Assembly (NCBI GenBank): GCA_965220695.1
Contig: OZ244838.1
Span: 3,906,001-3,970,000 of the forward strand
Length of the DNA stretch: 64,000 nt
From: UBA9620 sp965220695
GTDB taxonomy: Bacteria; Acidobacteriota; Vicinamibacteria; Vicinamibacterales; UBA8438
Reading direction: 5' to 3'
Position 1 is the stretch's first letter; every line of letters begins with the position of its first letter. The translations under genes were made by a program, and so were the position numbers. The notes below the pieces were generated by a model. That model ran no database searches and was not told the origin of the DNA. It was given only the letters and a program-made list of their open reading frames with translations. Below, in pieces: positions 8,892 to 16,628 of this stretch.

Positions 8892-9443
8892 ATGACTGAC
8901 GACCGCGCAATCCGCGAATACCTCGTGAAGGCGTTGCGACGACCGGCGATCATCACGGCGGCGGCCGTCGTGGTCGTGCTGGCCGGCGGGTTCGTGGCGT
9001 GGTCGGCCACCTGTCCCTGCGAGCGCACGCCGGGGGCCTGGCTGTTCGGCGCCGCGAACGAGGAGCCGGTGTCCGACTGGACGTTCGCGAACCAGGTCAC
9101 GCTGTGCCAGATCCAGATCCGCGCCGGCCTGTTGCCGCACGCCATCAACCTGAACTGCTTCGCCACGAGCACGGGAGACCTGTATCTGAGTTGCTCGCAG
9201 TGCGACGGCAAGCGCTGGTCCGGCTTCGCGGTCGACAACGGCCGGGCGCGATTGCGGCTCGACGGCACCGTCTACCCGGTCACGCTGACCCGGGCGCTCG
9301 ACCCGACCGAGCTCGACACGGCGTGGACCGCGAGGCTCGACAAGCTCCACGCGCTGGAGGCGCCGGCCAACCCACCCGCGCCGCTCGGCACCCCGAGGCC
9401 GGACCACTGGTGGTCGTTCCGCGTCGTGTCCCGCGACGGCTAG
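8892..9443 (+). CDS. Membrane-anchored protein, possible split-barrel (FMN/F420-type) domain
   Basis: A 183-residue protein with an AAGGAG ribosome site, a short basic N-terminus and one membrane helix (IITAAAVVVVLAGGFVAW, residues about 20-38), leaving a periplasmic domain. That domain has two cysteine pairs, TCPCE near residue 41 and LSCSQC near residue 100. Its strand pattern, VTLCQIQIR, DLYLSCS, GRARLRLDGTVYPVTLTR, then LDPTELDTAWTARLDKL, resembles the pyridoxamine-phosphate-oxidase-like split barrel used by FMN- and F420-dependent reductases. The position 80 bp downstream of fbiC suits an F420-linked role, but residues for binding cannot be verified by eye. Treat the family assignment as inference; a conserved hypothetical protein is the safe label. 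Confidence 0.45.
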   Translation: MTDDRAIREYLVKALRRPAIITAAAVVVVLAGGFVAWSATCPCERTPGAWLFGAANEEPVSDWTFANQVTLCQIQIRAGLLPHAINLNCFATSTGDLYLSCSQCDGKRWSGFAVDNGRARLRLDGTVYPVTLTRALDPTELDTAWTARLDKLHALEAPANPPAPLGTPRPDHWWSFRVVSRDG

Positions 9444-9449
9444 CGGCCC

Positions 9450-10019
9450 GTGGCACGATTGGCCGCAGTCTTGCCAGCGACCAGCGTGCCTGAAAGCGTG
9501 GCAATTCATGCTGAAGGTACGCGTACCACACTGCATTTGCCGGCGGAGTTGCTTGACGAAGCGCAACGGTTGCTCGGGTTCAAGTCGACGACTGATACGG
9601 TCGTGCTCTCGCTGCGCGAAGCGAGCGGCTCGTTGACATCCGACTCGCATGCACGGCAGCGTTCAGAACATCCAGATACGGATATGGCTCAAAAGATGAC
9701 GAAGAAGGCGACGATCCTCTTCCCGCCGGCGCTCTATCAGGAGCTGCAGGACGAGGCACGCCGGCAGGGACGATCGGTCGGAGAACTGGTGCGCGAAGCC
9801 GCCATGATCCGCTACGGCGCCGGCGGTGTGTCGGCACGGATCGAGGCGGTCGAGAAGCTCGTGCACCTCAATGACGACGTGCCCGACGATCCGGCGCAGC
9901 TCGAAGACGAGATCATCCGGGGCGGCGGTTGCGAGTCGGGCGCCTACGCGGTCGGGCGTGGAAGGCCCGGCGTGGCGAACAGCATGCTGGTGATCGACTT
10001 GACGCTCCGGTTGCCGTAA
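9450..10019 (+). CDS. Two ribbon-helix-helix antitoxin-like modules in one frame
   Basis: A 189-codon frame from a GTG 6 bp after the previous stop. Residues about 20-60 (RTTLHLPAELLDEAQRLLGF, then KSTTDTVVLSLRE) match the VapB-type antitoxin pattern. Residues about 83-150 form a second antitoxin-like unit starting at MTKKATILFPPALYQELQDE with a helix RSVGELVREAAMIRYG and an acidic tail ending PAQLEDEIIRGGG. A second start at 9684 or 9696 would give this unit alone. No PIN-domain or other toxin follows; the last 76 bp overlap the convergent oxidoreductase gene and look like antisense of it. Most likely the remains of two antitoxins fused by loss of what lay between, perhaps still expressing a DNA-binding protein. 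Confidence 0.5.
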   Translation: MARLAAVLPATSVPESVAIHAEGTRTTLHLPAELLDEAQRLLGFKSTTDTVVLSLREASGSLTSDSHARQRSEHPDTDMAQKMTKKATILFPPALYQELQDEARRQGRSVGELVREAAMIRYGAGGVSARIEAVEKLVHLNDDVPDDPAQLEDEIIRGGGCESGAYAVGRGRPGVANSMLVIDLTLRLP

Positions 10020-10660
10020 CGGAACGGCACGATGAGTCGTAGCGGCGCACCATGATCCGCCGGGATCGGTTCGCCGTTCATCAGCCAGGCGAGCATCACC
10101 TGGTGGTGGCGGAGCGTGTCCATGTCCTCATCGGCGTAAAAACCGTCCGCGGCCGTGAACCGGCAGTAGTGCACACCCTCGTGGAGACCGAGCAGCGCGG
10201 CGAAGTCGGCGAAGCGCACGCCGGTCCACGTCACGATCCCGCGCGGGTTCGGGGCGCCGCACTGCAGCAGGTAGGTGGCCGACATCTGCGGCAGCCGCTC
10301 CAGGTCCTGGAAGCGGAGCGTCCCGCGCATCCGTCCCAGCCCACGGGTATCCACCCGCACGGCCATATTTCGATAGTCGGTCTCGACGTCGGGTGTCCGG
10401 CGGCCTTCGGTGCGCCACATGAGCGGTCGAGTGATCTCACCCGCCTCGCTCGGGTCGTGCAGCGGCGCCGATCCGTCCGGCAGCAGGGGCAGGTCCGCGG
10501 GAAACCCCTCGCGCAACGGTCCGTCCACAAGCGTATCCGGGAACTCCTGCGCCGCCTGACCACCGCGGGCCAGGAGCTGCTCTCCCGTCAACGCGCCAAG
10601 CGAGATCCCCGTCAACGCCGACCCTGAAATCTGAAGCGCCTTGCGTCTGGAAATCGGCAT
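9944..10660 (-). CDS. Tat-exported molybdopterin oxidoreductase (sulfite oxidase/YedY-like)
   Basis: A 238-residue protein with an N-terminal twin-arginine signal (SRRKALQ followed by a hydrophobic stretch) and a single oxidoreductase molybdopterin-binding domain (SUOX fold). The Mo-ligating cysteine is the one in YLLQCGAPNPRG (Cys134), followed by the conserved TGVRFADFAALLGL. The family end motif appears as RYGNRSVKSITSMLF. It lacks the dimerisation domain of sulfite oxidases, as in the MsrP/YedY group, so a periplasmic reductase or oxidase with a membrane partner is likely; no MsrQ-type haem protein is adjacent. The 3' end overlaps the convergent antitoxin-like frame by 76 bp. Confidence 0.8.
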   Translation of the reverse strand: MPISRRKALQISGSALTGISLGALTGEQLLARGGQAAQEFPDTLVDGPLREGFPADLPLLPDGSAPLHDPSEAGEITRPLMWRTEGRRTPDVETDYRNMAVRVDTRGLGRMRGTLRFQDLERLPQMSATYLLQCGAPNPRGIVTWTGVRFADFAALLGLHEGVHYCRFTAADGFYADEDMDTLRHHQVMLAWLMNGEPIPADHGAPLRLIVPFRYGNRSVKSITSMLFATPGLPRPTA

Positions 10661-10827
10661 ATCCGTCCTCCCACGCGAAGCGTATCACGAGGTGCCGCGG
10701 GTCATCGCCGCGCATCACGCCCGTGCACGAGTGCGCGGCGCAACTTGTCGGCCGCCCGTCCGGGTGACCGAATCGGCGCCGTCGCGCACAATGGGGGTGT
10801 AGAGTCTCCTGCAGGAGGATCATCCCG

Positions 10828-11682
10828 ATGCCGTTCGACAACAACTCACTGCCCATGCGGCTGTTCACGGCGACGCACGAACGCGCCTGGAGCCCCGGCG
10901 ACATCGACTTCTCCCGGGAGCGATCAGACTGGCTGGCGCTGACGGAGGACGAGCGCCGGCTGTTGCTGCGGTTGGTATCGAGCTTCCGGGTCGGTGAACG
11001 CGGCGTCACCCACGAGTTGGCCCCGCTGCAGTTCCGGTTCCGTCAGGACGGCCGCATCGAGGACGAGATCTTCGTCAGCGCGCAGATGTATGAGGAGGCG
11101 CGGCACGTCCAGTTCTTCGAGCGCTGGCTGGTCGAGGCGCTGCCCGGCCGGTTCGGCGTCGACATCCCCTATCCCGACCTGCACGGCGACATGTTCACCA
11201 CCCGTCTGCCGCGGACCATGCGGGCTTTGTTGAACGACGACAGCCCCGAGGCCCTGCTGCAGGCCGTCATGCTGTACCACTTCTACGTCGAGGGCGTGGG
11301 GGCCGAGGCCAACTACCCGATGTACTACGCGATCTTCGCGCGGACCGGCCGTTTCGCGGGCCTCGAGCGTGGCATCCGGCTGATCCAGCGCGACGAGGCG
11401 CGGCACATCGCCTTCGGCATCTACGTCCTGCAGCGGCTGCTCGCCGACCATCCTCACTTGATCGACCTGTTCGAGCACCAGGTCGAGGCGCTGCGCCCCT
11501 TCGCCGAAGACGACCCCTACCAGACCCTCGCCGACTTCCAGCCGGGGCAGGCCCCGTTCGGTCTGGACCACGCCCACTACCGCCAGCTCTACCTGGACAA
11601 GCTCGACGAGATGCGGCGGCGCGTGGACGATCGTCCGCATCAGGCCCAACAGATACCCGCCTCGGCATCGCAAGGCTCCTGA
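10828..11682 (+). CDS. R2-like ligand-binding oxidase (Mn/Fe)
   Basis: A 284-residue ferritin-like four-helix protein of the R2lox class, related to ribonucleotide reductase R2 but able to carry a heterodinuclear Mn/Fe centre and a bound long-chain ligand. The six metal ligands are in place: Glu57 (GERGV), Glu90 and His93 (EEARH), Glu155 (YVEG), Glu190 and His193 (DEARH). The residues that form the valine-tyrosine ether cross-link in studied members are also kept: Val60 and Tyr150, five residues before Glu155. A ribosome site (GCAGGAGG) precedes the ATG. The stop overlaps the next start (TGATG), so expression is coupled to a BON/beta-barrel lipoprotein. No ribonucleotide reductase large subunit is nearby, which favours the oxidase reading. 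Confidence 0.88.
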   Translation: MPFDNNSLPMRLFTATHERAWSPGDIDFSRERSDWLALTEDERRLLLRLVSSFRVGERGVTHELAPLQFRFRQDGRIEDEIFVSAQMYEEARHVQFFERWLVEALPGRFGVDIPYPDLHGDMFTTRLPRTMRALLNDDSPEALLQAVMLYHFYVEGVGAEANYPMYYAIFARTGRFAGLERGIRLIQRDEARHIAFGIYVLQRLLADHPHLIDLFEHQVEALRPFAEDDPYQTLADFQPGQAPFGLDHAHYRQLYLDKLDEMRRRVDDRPHQAQQIPASASQGS

Positions 11683-12689
11683 TGAAGTGGCTGCCCGGCG
11701 CGCGGTGTACGATAGGCCGCTTGACGACCCTCTCCTCGCCTCACCTTCTCTCATTCGATCGTTTGCCTGCACGAACTGCGGCCTGGCGCCGGCGTTATCG
11801 CCGGGTAACCGCCGCGCTGGCGCTGCTTGTCGTCGCGGCGGCCGCATCGGCGGGCTGCGCCGCCCGATCGCGGACCTTGGTGACCGACGCGCAGACGGCG
11901 GTGCGCGTCAAGACGGTGCTGGTGAACGACGCCGAGCTGGGCACGTTACCGATCGACGTGCGGGCCCGCCGGGGGGTGGTGACGCTGGAGGGGATCGTAC
12001 GGTCGGCCGCCGAGATCGACCGCGCGCTCGCGCTGGCGCGCGACGTGGCGGGCGTCGCACGCGTCGAGTCGGCGCTGGCGGTCGGCGACCCCAGCCCGCT
12101 GGTCGCCCGGGGAGAGCCGGCGCTGCCCGCACTTGCGCCGCGCCCCGACGACGGACCGCTCAGACTCATCGGCGCCGGCGCCTCGGTGCGGATTACCCAA
12201 CCGGCGGGAGACGCCCTGGCCGATGGGTTCGACATCGGGCCGATCGTGCGGCTGCGTCCGCGGGACGGGCTCGGGCCGACCATCGCGTTCAACTGGATGG
12301 ACGCAGAGATCGGGACCGGCCCGACCGGGCACGCGGCGCTCGCCGCCGTGCGTCTGCGGCCGGTGATGGCCGGTCTCGAGTACGGCATCGTCAGGGGACG
12401 GCTGGCCGCCGGTGCGTCGATCGTGGCGGGGTACGCGTTCAACAGCCTCGACATCGACGCGGCACTGGCGGGGCCCGGCCGCGCCGTCGCCGTCGGGAAC
12501 AGCTTCGTGTGGCGCCCCGGCGTGTCCCTCTGGTACGACGTGGCGCCCCGGATCGGCATAACTGTGTTCGGCGGGTATCTGTTCACGCGCCCCGAGGCCA
12601 CGTTCGCGAGCGACACGTCGGTCGTGAGGCATCGAATGCGAGCGAACGCCGTCGTCGTCAGCGCCGGCGTAGCGTATTGGATTTTCTAG
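11682..12689 (+). CDS. BON-domain lipoprotein with C-terminal beta-barrel-like region
   Basis: A 335-residue protein whose ATG overlaps the stop of the R2lox gene. The N-terminus is long for a signal peptide, but a basic-hydrophobic stretch ends in a lipobox (ASAGC, Cys59), so a later start is possible. A BON domain follows (about residues 68-125: TAVRVKTVLVNDAEL, then IDVRARRGVVTLEGIV, ending in VARVES). The rest, from about residue 150, alternates short amphipathic strands (GIVRGRLAAGASIVAGYAF, VSLWYDVAPRIGITVFGGYLF) and ends in an aromatic residue (VAYWIF), as outer-membrane barrels do. BON domains bind phospholipid surfaces. The coupled oxidase upstream and the Mla genes downstream make a role at the outer membrane reasonable, though not shown. 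Confidence 0.65.
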   Translation: MKWLPGARCTIGRLTTLSSPHLLSFDRLPARTAAWRRRYRRVTAALALLVVAAAASAGCAARSRTLVTDAQTAVRVKTVLVNDAELGTLPIDVRARRGVVTLEGIVRSAAEIDRALALARDVAGVARVESALAVGDPSPLVARGEPALPALAPRPDDGPLRLIGAGASVRITQPAGDALADGFDIGPIVRLRPRDGLGPTIAFNWMDAEIGTGPTGHAALAAVRLRPVMAGLEYGIVRGRLAAGASIVAGYAFNSLDIDAALAGPGRAVAVGNSFVWRPGVSLWYDVAPRIGITVFGGYLFTRPEATFASDTSVVRHRMRANAVVVSAGVAYWIF

Positions 12690-12735
12690 CAGCCCGTGGT
12701 GAAACCCCGCGTTGCACCGAGATTGGCGCTGCGCC
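12690..12735 (+). repeat. Intergenic repeat family A, copy 2
   Basis: Starts at the base after the TAG stop of the BON gene with CAGCCCGTGGTGAAACCCCG and ends in a TTGGCGCTGCGCC segment, 23 bp before the mlaE start. It is nearly identical to the copy at 22107. Confidence 0.85.
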
Positions 12736-12757
12736 ACCACAGACAACGGAGGACCTG

Positions 12758-13543
12758 ATGTCCGGCTACGCGCGCACGTTCGTCGTGACGCCCCTGGCTC
12801 GCGCGGGATACGCCGTCGCCTTCGCGGGACGGGCGCTCCGCGAGGTGGTCCGGCCGCCCTTCGAGATCAAGGAGACCGCGCGCCAGTTGTACGAGATCGG
12901 CTGGCGCTCGGTGCCGCTGATCGCCGTGTCCGGCTTCGCCGTCGGCATCGTGCTGTCGATGCACACACGCGCATCGCTCGAGCGGTTCGGCGCCGAGGCG
13001 TTGATCCCGGCCGCGCTCACGCTGGCGCTGGTGCGCGAGACCGGTCCGCTCGTGGTCGGACTGCTGGTGGCGGGGCGGGTCGGCGCCGGCATCGGGGCCG
13101 AGCTCGGGGCGATGAAGGTGACCGAGCAGATCGACGCGCTCGAGGCGGTGGCGGTCGACTCGTTCAAGTTCCTGGTCGTCACGCGCATGATCGCCTGCAT
13201 GCTGGCCATGCCCATCCTGACCTCGGTCATGAACTTCACCGGTATCATCGGCGGCTGGACTGCCGAAGCGGCCATCTCGGGCATGGAGTTCGGAACGTAC
13301 TTCCGCGCCGCCTTCTCGATCGTCGAGTTCAGCGACTATGTGCCGGGCACCCTGAAGACGATGGTCTTCGGCTTCGTCATCGCCATCACCGCGTCGTATC
13401 TCGGCGTCCACACGGAGGGTGGGACACAGGGGGTTGGCTACGCGGCGACGCGCAGCGTCGTAACGGCGTCGATCCTGCTCATCACGGCCAACGTCGTGCT
13501 GGTCCGTCTGATCTTCTTCCTCTTTCCGGAGAGCGCCGGGTGA
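12758..13543 (+). CDS. mlaE: MlaE-type lipid transport permease
   Basis: A 261-residue inner-membrane permease of the MlaE/YrbE family, the membrane part of an ABC system that moves phospholipids between the membranes. Family features seen are the amphipathic N-terminal segment ending RQLYEIGWRSVPLI, the first helices (FAVGIVLSMHT), the coupling region LVAGRVGAGIGAELGAMKVTEQIDALEA, and the C-terminal segment SYLGVHTEGGTQGVGYAATRSVV. The ATG has the ribosome site ACGGAGG. Its TGA overlaps the GTG of the ATPase gene by 4 bp, and mlaD follows 65 bp later, so the three form one operon. MlaB and MlaC were not found in the window. Confidence 0.92.
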   Translation: MSGYARTFVVTPLARAGYAVAFAGRALREVVRPPFEIKETARQLYEIGWRSVPLIAVSGFAVGIVLSMHTRASLERFGAEALIPAALTLALVRETGPLVVGLLVAGRVGAGIGAELGAMKVTEQIDALEAVAVDSFKFLVVTRMIACMLAMPILTSVMNFTGIIGGWTAEAAISGMEFGTYFRAAFSIVEFSDYVPGTLKTMVFGFVIAITASYLGVHTEGGTQGVGYAATRSVVTASILLITANVVLVRLIFFLFPESAG

Positions 13544-14298
13544 CCGGCGACGCAGCCGGCGCGACGGCGATCAGACTCGAACACGTCTCGAAGGCGTTCG
13601 GCGCGTTCCGCGTGCTCGACGACGTATCGCTGGCGATCGGCCGGAGCGAGGCGACGGTCGTGCTGGGCCGCAGCGGCACCGGCAAGAGCGTGCTGCTGAA
13701 GCACATCATCGGGCTGCTGCGACCGGACGCGGGCCGCGTGTTTCTGGAGGACCAGGACATCACCGCGCTGCCGGCTCCGGCCATGGCGAAGGTGCGCCGG
13801 CAGATCGGCTTCCTTTTTCAGAACGCCGCGTTGTTCGACTCGATCACGGTCGGCGAGAACGTGGCGTTTCCCCTGCGCCGGCACACGGCGCTCCCGGATG
13901 CCGAGATTCGCGCCCGCGCGAGCGAAAAGCTGGCGGCAGTCGGGCTGGCGCACGCCATTGCACTGATGCCGGCCGCGCTCTCGGGCGGCATGCGGAAGCG
14001 CGCCGGACTGGCGCGCGCGATGGCCCTCGATCCGTCGGTGCTGCTGGTCGACGAACCGAGCGCGGGCCTCGATCCGGTCACCTCGGAGGAGATCGACGAC
14101 CTGCTCGTGCAGGTCAAGCAGGACCGCGGCACGACGCTCATCGTGGTGACCCACAACATCCCGAGCGCGCGGCGCATCGGGGACACGCTGCTGTTCCTGC
14201 ACGAGGGCCGGGTGCTCGCCCGCGGAACGGCCGCCGAGCTCGAGCAGAGCGAGCACGACCTGGTGAGGCAGTTCATGCAGTCGGAAGCGGGCGGCTGA
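13540..14298 (+). CDS. mlaF: MlaF-type lipid transport ATPase
   Basis: A 252-residue ABC ATPase that powers MlaE. The GTG start lies inside the mlaE stop (GTGA). Visible motifs are Walker A GRSGTGKS, Q-loop FLFQNAALFDS, signature LSGGMRKR, Walker B VLLVDEPSAGLDP and the switch histidine in VVTHNI. The sequence NAALFDSITVGENVAFPLR is typical of the Mla/Ttg2A group rather than of other ABC importers. The C-terminus is short and ends in a helix (EHDLVRQFMQS). Confidence 0.92.
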   Translation: MTGDAAGATAIRLEHVSKAFGAFRVLDDVSLAIGRSEATVVLGRSGTGKSVLLKHIIGLLRPDAGRVFLEDQDITALPAPAMAKVRRQIGFLFQNAALFDSITVGENVAFPLRRHTALPDAEIRARASEKLAAVGLAHAIALMPAALSGGMRKRAGLARAMALDPSVLLVDEPSAGLDPVTSEEIDDLLVQVKQDRGTTLIVVTHNIPSARRIGDTLLFLHEGRVLARGTAAELEQSEHDLVRQFMQSEAGG

Positions 14299-14363
14299 CC
14301 GCTCGCGGCCCGCGGCTCTCGACCTGAGGGGCGCGTGGCAGACACGAGAGATGGAGGTAGACG

Positions 14364-15779
14364 ATGGGTTCCCCACGCTTGGCGCTGGTCGGGGCGTTCG
14401 TGGTCGGCGGGTTGCTGCTGTTCGCCGTCGGATTGTTCATGATCGGCGACCGGCGGCTGCTGTTCGCCGAACATTTCGAGGTGCAGGCGGACTTCGGCAA
14501 CGTGACCGGCATCCAGATCGGCACCAACGTCCGCCTGTCCGGACTGCCGGCGGGCGAGGTGATCGACCTCATCATCCCGCCCTCACCAGGTGGACGGTTC
14601 CTGGTGCGCATGCGAGTGCGGGAGGATCTGCACGCGCTGGTGCGGACCGACTCGGTCGCGGCCGTCCTGACCGACGGGCTGCTGGGCGCCGTGTTCATTC
14701 AGATTCGCGCGGGCACCGAGTCGGCGCCCGAGGTCGCCGATGGCGGCACGGTGACCGGCGCTGACGCCGTACAGGTGGCGGACCTGATCGACGAAGGGCG
14801 CGAGACGTTCCGGGTCGTCGCCGGCGAATTCATCAACCTGAGCGAGCAGGTGTCGGTGACGTTCGCCGGCCTCGGCGAGACGGTCGAGGCCACGACCCTG
14901 CTCATCAACAACGTCGGCAGCGACGTCGGCGAGGTCACGACCTCCAGCGCCGAGTTCGTCGACGCCGCCCGCGGTGTCCTGATCGATGTTCGCGGCATCT
15001 TGACGGACACCCGCGCGGTCCTCGCGGACGTCGCGGCCGGCGAGGGCACGGCCGGCAAGCTGCTCACCGACGACGCGCTCTACATGCACATCGAGGGACT
15101 CGCGCGCGAGACCGAGGCGACGATGCGGGCGGTGCGCGGCAGCGCCGAGCACTTCGAGCAACTCGTCGCCGGGCTGCAGCAACCCGAGAGCGCCGCGCAG
15201 CGCATTCTCGTCGACGCGGGCGACGTCGTCACCTACGCGCGCGACGCCATGGCGGACCTCGCCGAGAACACCGAGGCGATGAAGCGCAACTGGCTGTTCC
15301 GCGGCTTTTTCTCGGAACGCGGCTTCTACAACCTCGACGAGCTCACGGTGGACGACTATCGCGCGCTGCTGCGGGATGACCGCTATACGCCGTTGCGCAT
15401 CTGGCTGGGCGCCGACGTGTTGTTCGAGACGGACGCCGGCGGCCGCGTGACGTTGCGCGACGGGGCGCAACGCCGCATCGAGGAAGCGATGGGCGAACTG
15501 CTGCAGTACCCACGCAACAGTCCGGTCGTCGTCGAGGGCTACGCCACCGGCGGCAGTCCCGGGCAGCAGTTCCTCGCGGCGAGCGCGCGCGCGGCGCTGG
15601 TGCAGGATTATCTGACCCGCACCTTTCGCCGCACGGCCGAGCTGACCGGCACGATGCCGCTCGGCCCCGAGGCGGAGGACAGCCCCACCGGGGACGGCCG
15701 CTGGGACGGCGTGGCGCTGACGCTGTTCGCGGACACCGCTCAGATCGAGCGCGGCCGCGGTCCGGGCGCCGTCCCCTGA
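14364..15779 (+). CDS. mlaD: MlaD-type MCE protein with extra OmpA-like C-terminal domain
   Basis: A 471-residue periplasmic MCE protein anchored by an N-terminal helix (LALVGAFVVGGLLLFAVGLF). The MCE domain spans about residues 38-120 (VQADFGNVTGIQIGTNVRLS to LLGAVFIQI). A helical stretch follows (about 135-310), as in MCE proteins that build a tunnel. Residues about 325-465 are unusual: a strand-helix pattern ending in SPVVVEGYATGGSPGQQFL, then a helix ARAALVQDYL, which looks like an OmpA/MotB-type peptidoglycan-binding domain. That would tie the lipid shuttle to the cell wall. The ATG has a GGAGGT ribosome site. It is the third gene of the mla operon; the gap to mlaF is 65 bp. Confidence 0.85.
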   Translation: MGSPRLALVGAFVVGGLLLFAVGLFMIGDRRLLFAEHFEVQADFGNVTGIQIGTNVRLSGLPAGEVIDLIIPPSPGGRFLVRMRVREDLHALVRTDSVAAVLTDGLLGAVFIQIRAGTESAPEVADGGTVTGADAVQVADLIDEGRETFRVVAGEFINLSEQVSVTFAGLGETVEATTLLINNVGSDVGEVTTSSAEFVDAARGVLIDVRGILTDTRAVLADVAAGEGTAGKLLTDDALYMHIEGLARETEATMRAVRGSAEHFEQLVAGLQQPESAAQRILVDAGDVVTYARDAMADLAENTEAMKRNWLFRGFFSERGFYNLDELTVDDYRALLRDDRYTPLRIWLGADVLFETDAGGRVTLRDGAQRRIEEAMGELLQYPRNSPVVVEGYATGGSPGQQFLAASARAALVQDYLTRTFRRTAELTGTMPLGPEAEDSPTGDGRWDGVALTLFADTAQIERGRGPGAVP

Positions 15780-15943
15780 TGGACCCGCGGCCCATGCGTG
15801 GTCCGCGGCGCTGGCCGACGTCTGCTGACTCGACCGTATGACAGAATGATCCGATGATCTCCGTCGAGTCCCGCCAGAGCGTTCTCGATGCCTTCCACGG
15901 GCCGGGCCACCGCGGCCGCAGGCTCGCCAGATCGTAGGCGCCC

Positions 15944-16360
15944 GTGCCGCGCACCCCCCCTCCGGCCGCGACCACCGACGCACGCCTGCACTCTGTCCGC
16001 GTCGACGTCTGGCTCGATGTCGCCTGCCTGTTCCGGACACGGTCCGAAGCGCAACGCGCCGTGAAGGGAGGCAAGGTCGAGATCAACGGGGGCCGCGCCA
16101 AGCCGCACCGCGAGGTAAGGGCCGGCGACGAGATCCGGATTACGCGAACGCACGGCGTGACGCAGGTCGTCACCATCGTGGCGGTCGCCGAGCGGCACGT
16201 GCCGAAAGCCAACGCCCGGACGCTGTATGAAGATCGGACGCCACCGCCGACACCCGAGGAAGCAGCGCTCAGGACGTTGCTCCGGCGCAGCGGCCCCGCC
16301 GCCCCGACACCCGACAAGCGCCAGCGCCGGCAGTTGCAGCGCCTCAAGGGACGCGCCTGA
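15944..16360 (+). CDS. S4-domain RNA-binding protein (Hsp15/HslR-like)
   Basis: A 138-residue basic protein starting at a GTG. An S4 RNA-binding domain fills residues about 17-75 (RVDVWLDVACLFRTRSEAQR, then VKGGKVEINGGRAKPHREVR). This arrangement matches heat-shock protein 15 (HslR), which binds stalled 50S subunits carrying nascent chains. The C-terminal tail is rich in Arg, Pro and Lys (TPDKRQRRQLQRLKGRA), as in Hsp15. No chaperone gene is adjacent. The match to the S4 fold is strong; the Hsp15 role is by family resemblance. Confidence 0.75.
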   Translation: MPRTPPPAATTDARLHSVRVDVWLDVACLFRTRSEAQRAVKGGKVEINGGRAKPHREVRAGDEIRITRTHGVTQVVTIVAVAERHVPKANARTLYEDRTPPPTPEEAALRTLLRRSGPAAPTPDKRQRRQLQRLKGRA

Positions 16361-16380
16361 GACCGGGTGACGGCGTTGCG

Positions 16381-16419
16381 CCGGCTGACGAACAGGGCAA
16401 CCACAAGGGTTGCCCCTAC
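16381..16419 (-). repeat. Intergenic repeat family B, copy 1
   Basis: On the minus strand reads GTAGGGGCAACCCTTGTGGT followed by TGCCCTGTTCGTCAGCCGG. The core is a self-complementary hairpin (GGGGCAACC-N7-GGTTGCCC). The same 39-bp unit occurs at 22158 and 22255. Confidence 0.85.
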
Positions 16420-16486
16420 GGGTATCGGACGAACAGGGCAAGGGTTCCCTCTTCTCGCCTTGCTCAGCGGGCGCAACGCCATTCCC

Positions 16487-16515
16487 GTTGCGACGCGGGG
16501 GTTCAGCACGGGCTG
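16487..16515 (-). repeat. Intergenic repeat family A, copy 3
   Basis: Minus-strand CAGCCCGTGCTGAACCCCCG followed by CGTCGCAAC, a diverged and shortened copy. It lies 113 bp upstream of the DUF1800 start and 68 bp from a family B copy. Confidence 0.7.
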
Positions 16516-16628
16516 ACAACCCAATCCCCGACACGCACGCGGGGCTTGACAATACCGGGTGGGCGTCCACAATGGAAACCCCGGATGCAAGAAGCGGCCC
16601 TGCGGCTGAACATGAGGGGGACCTGCCG

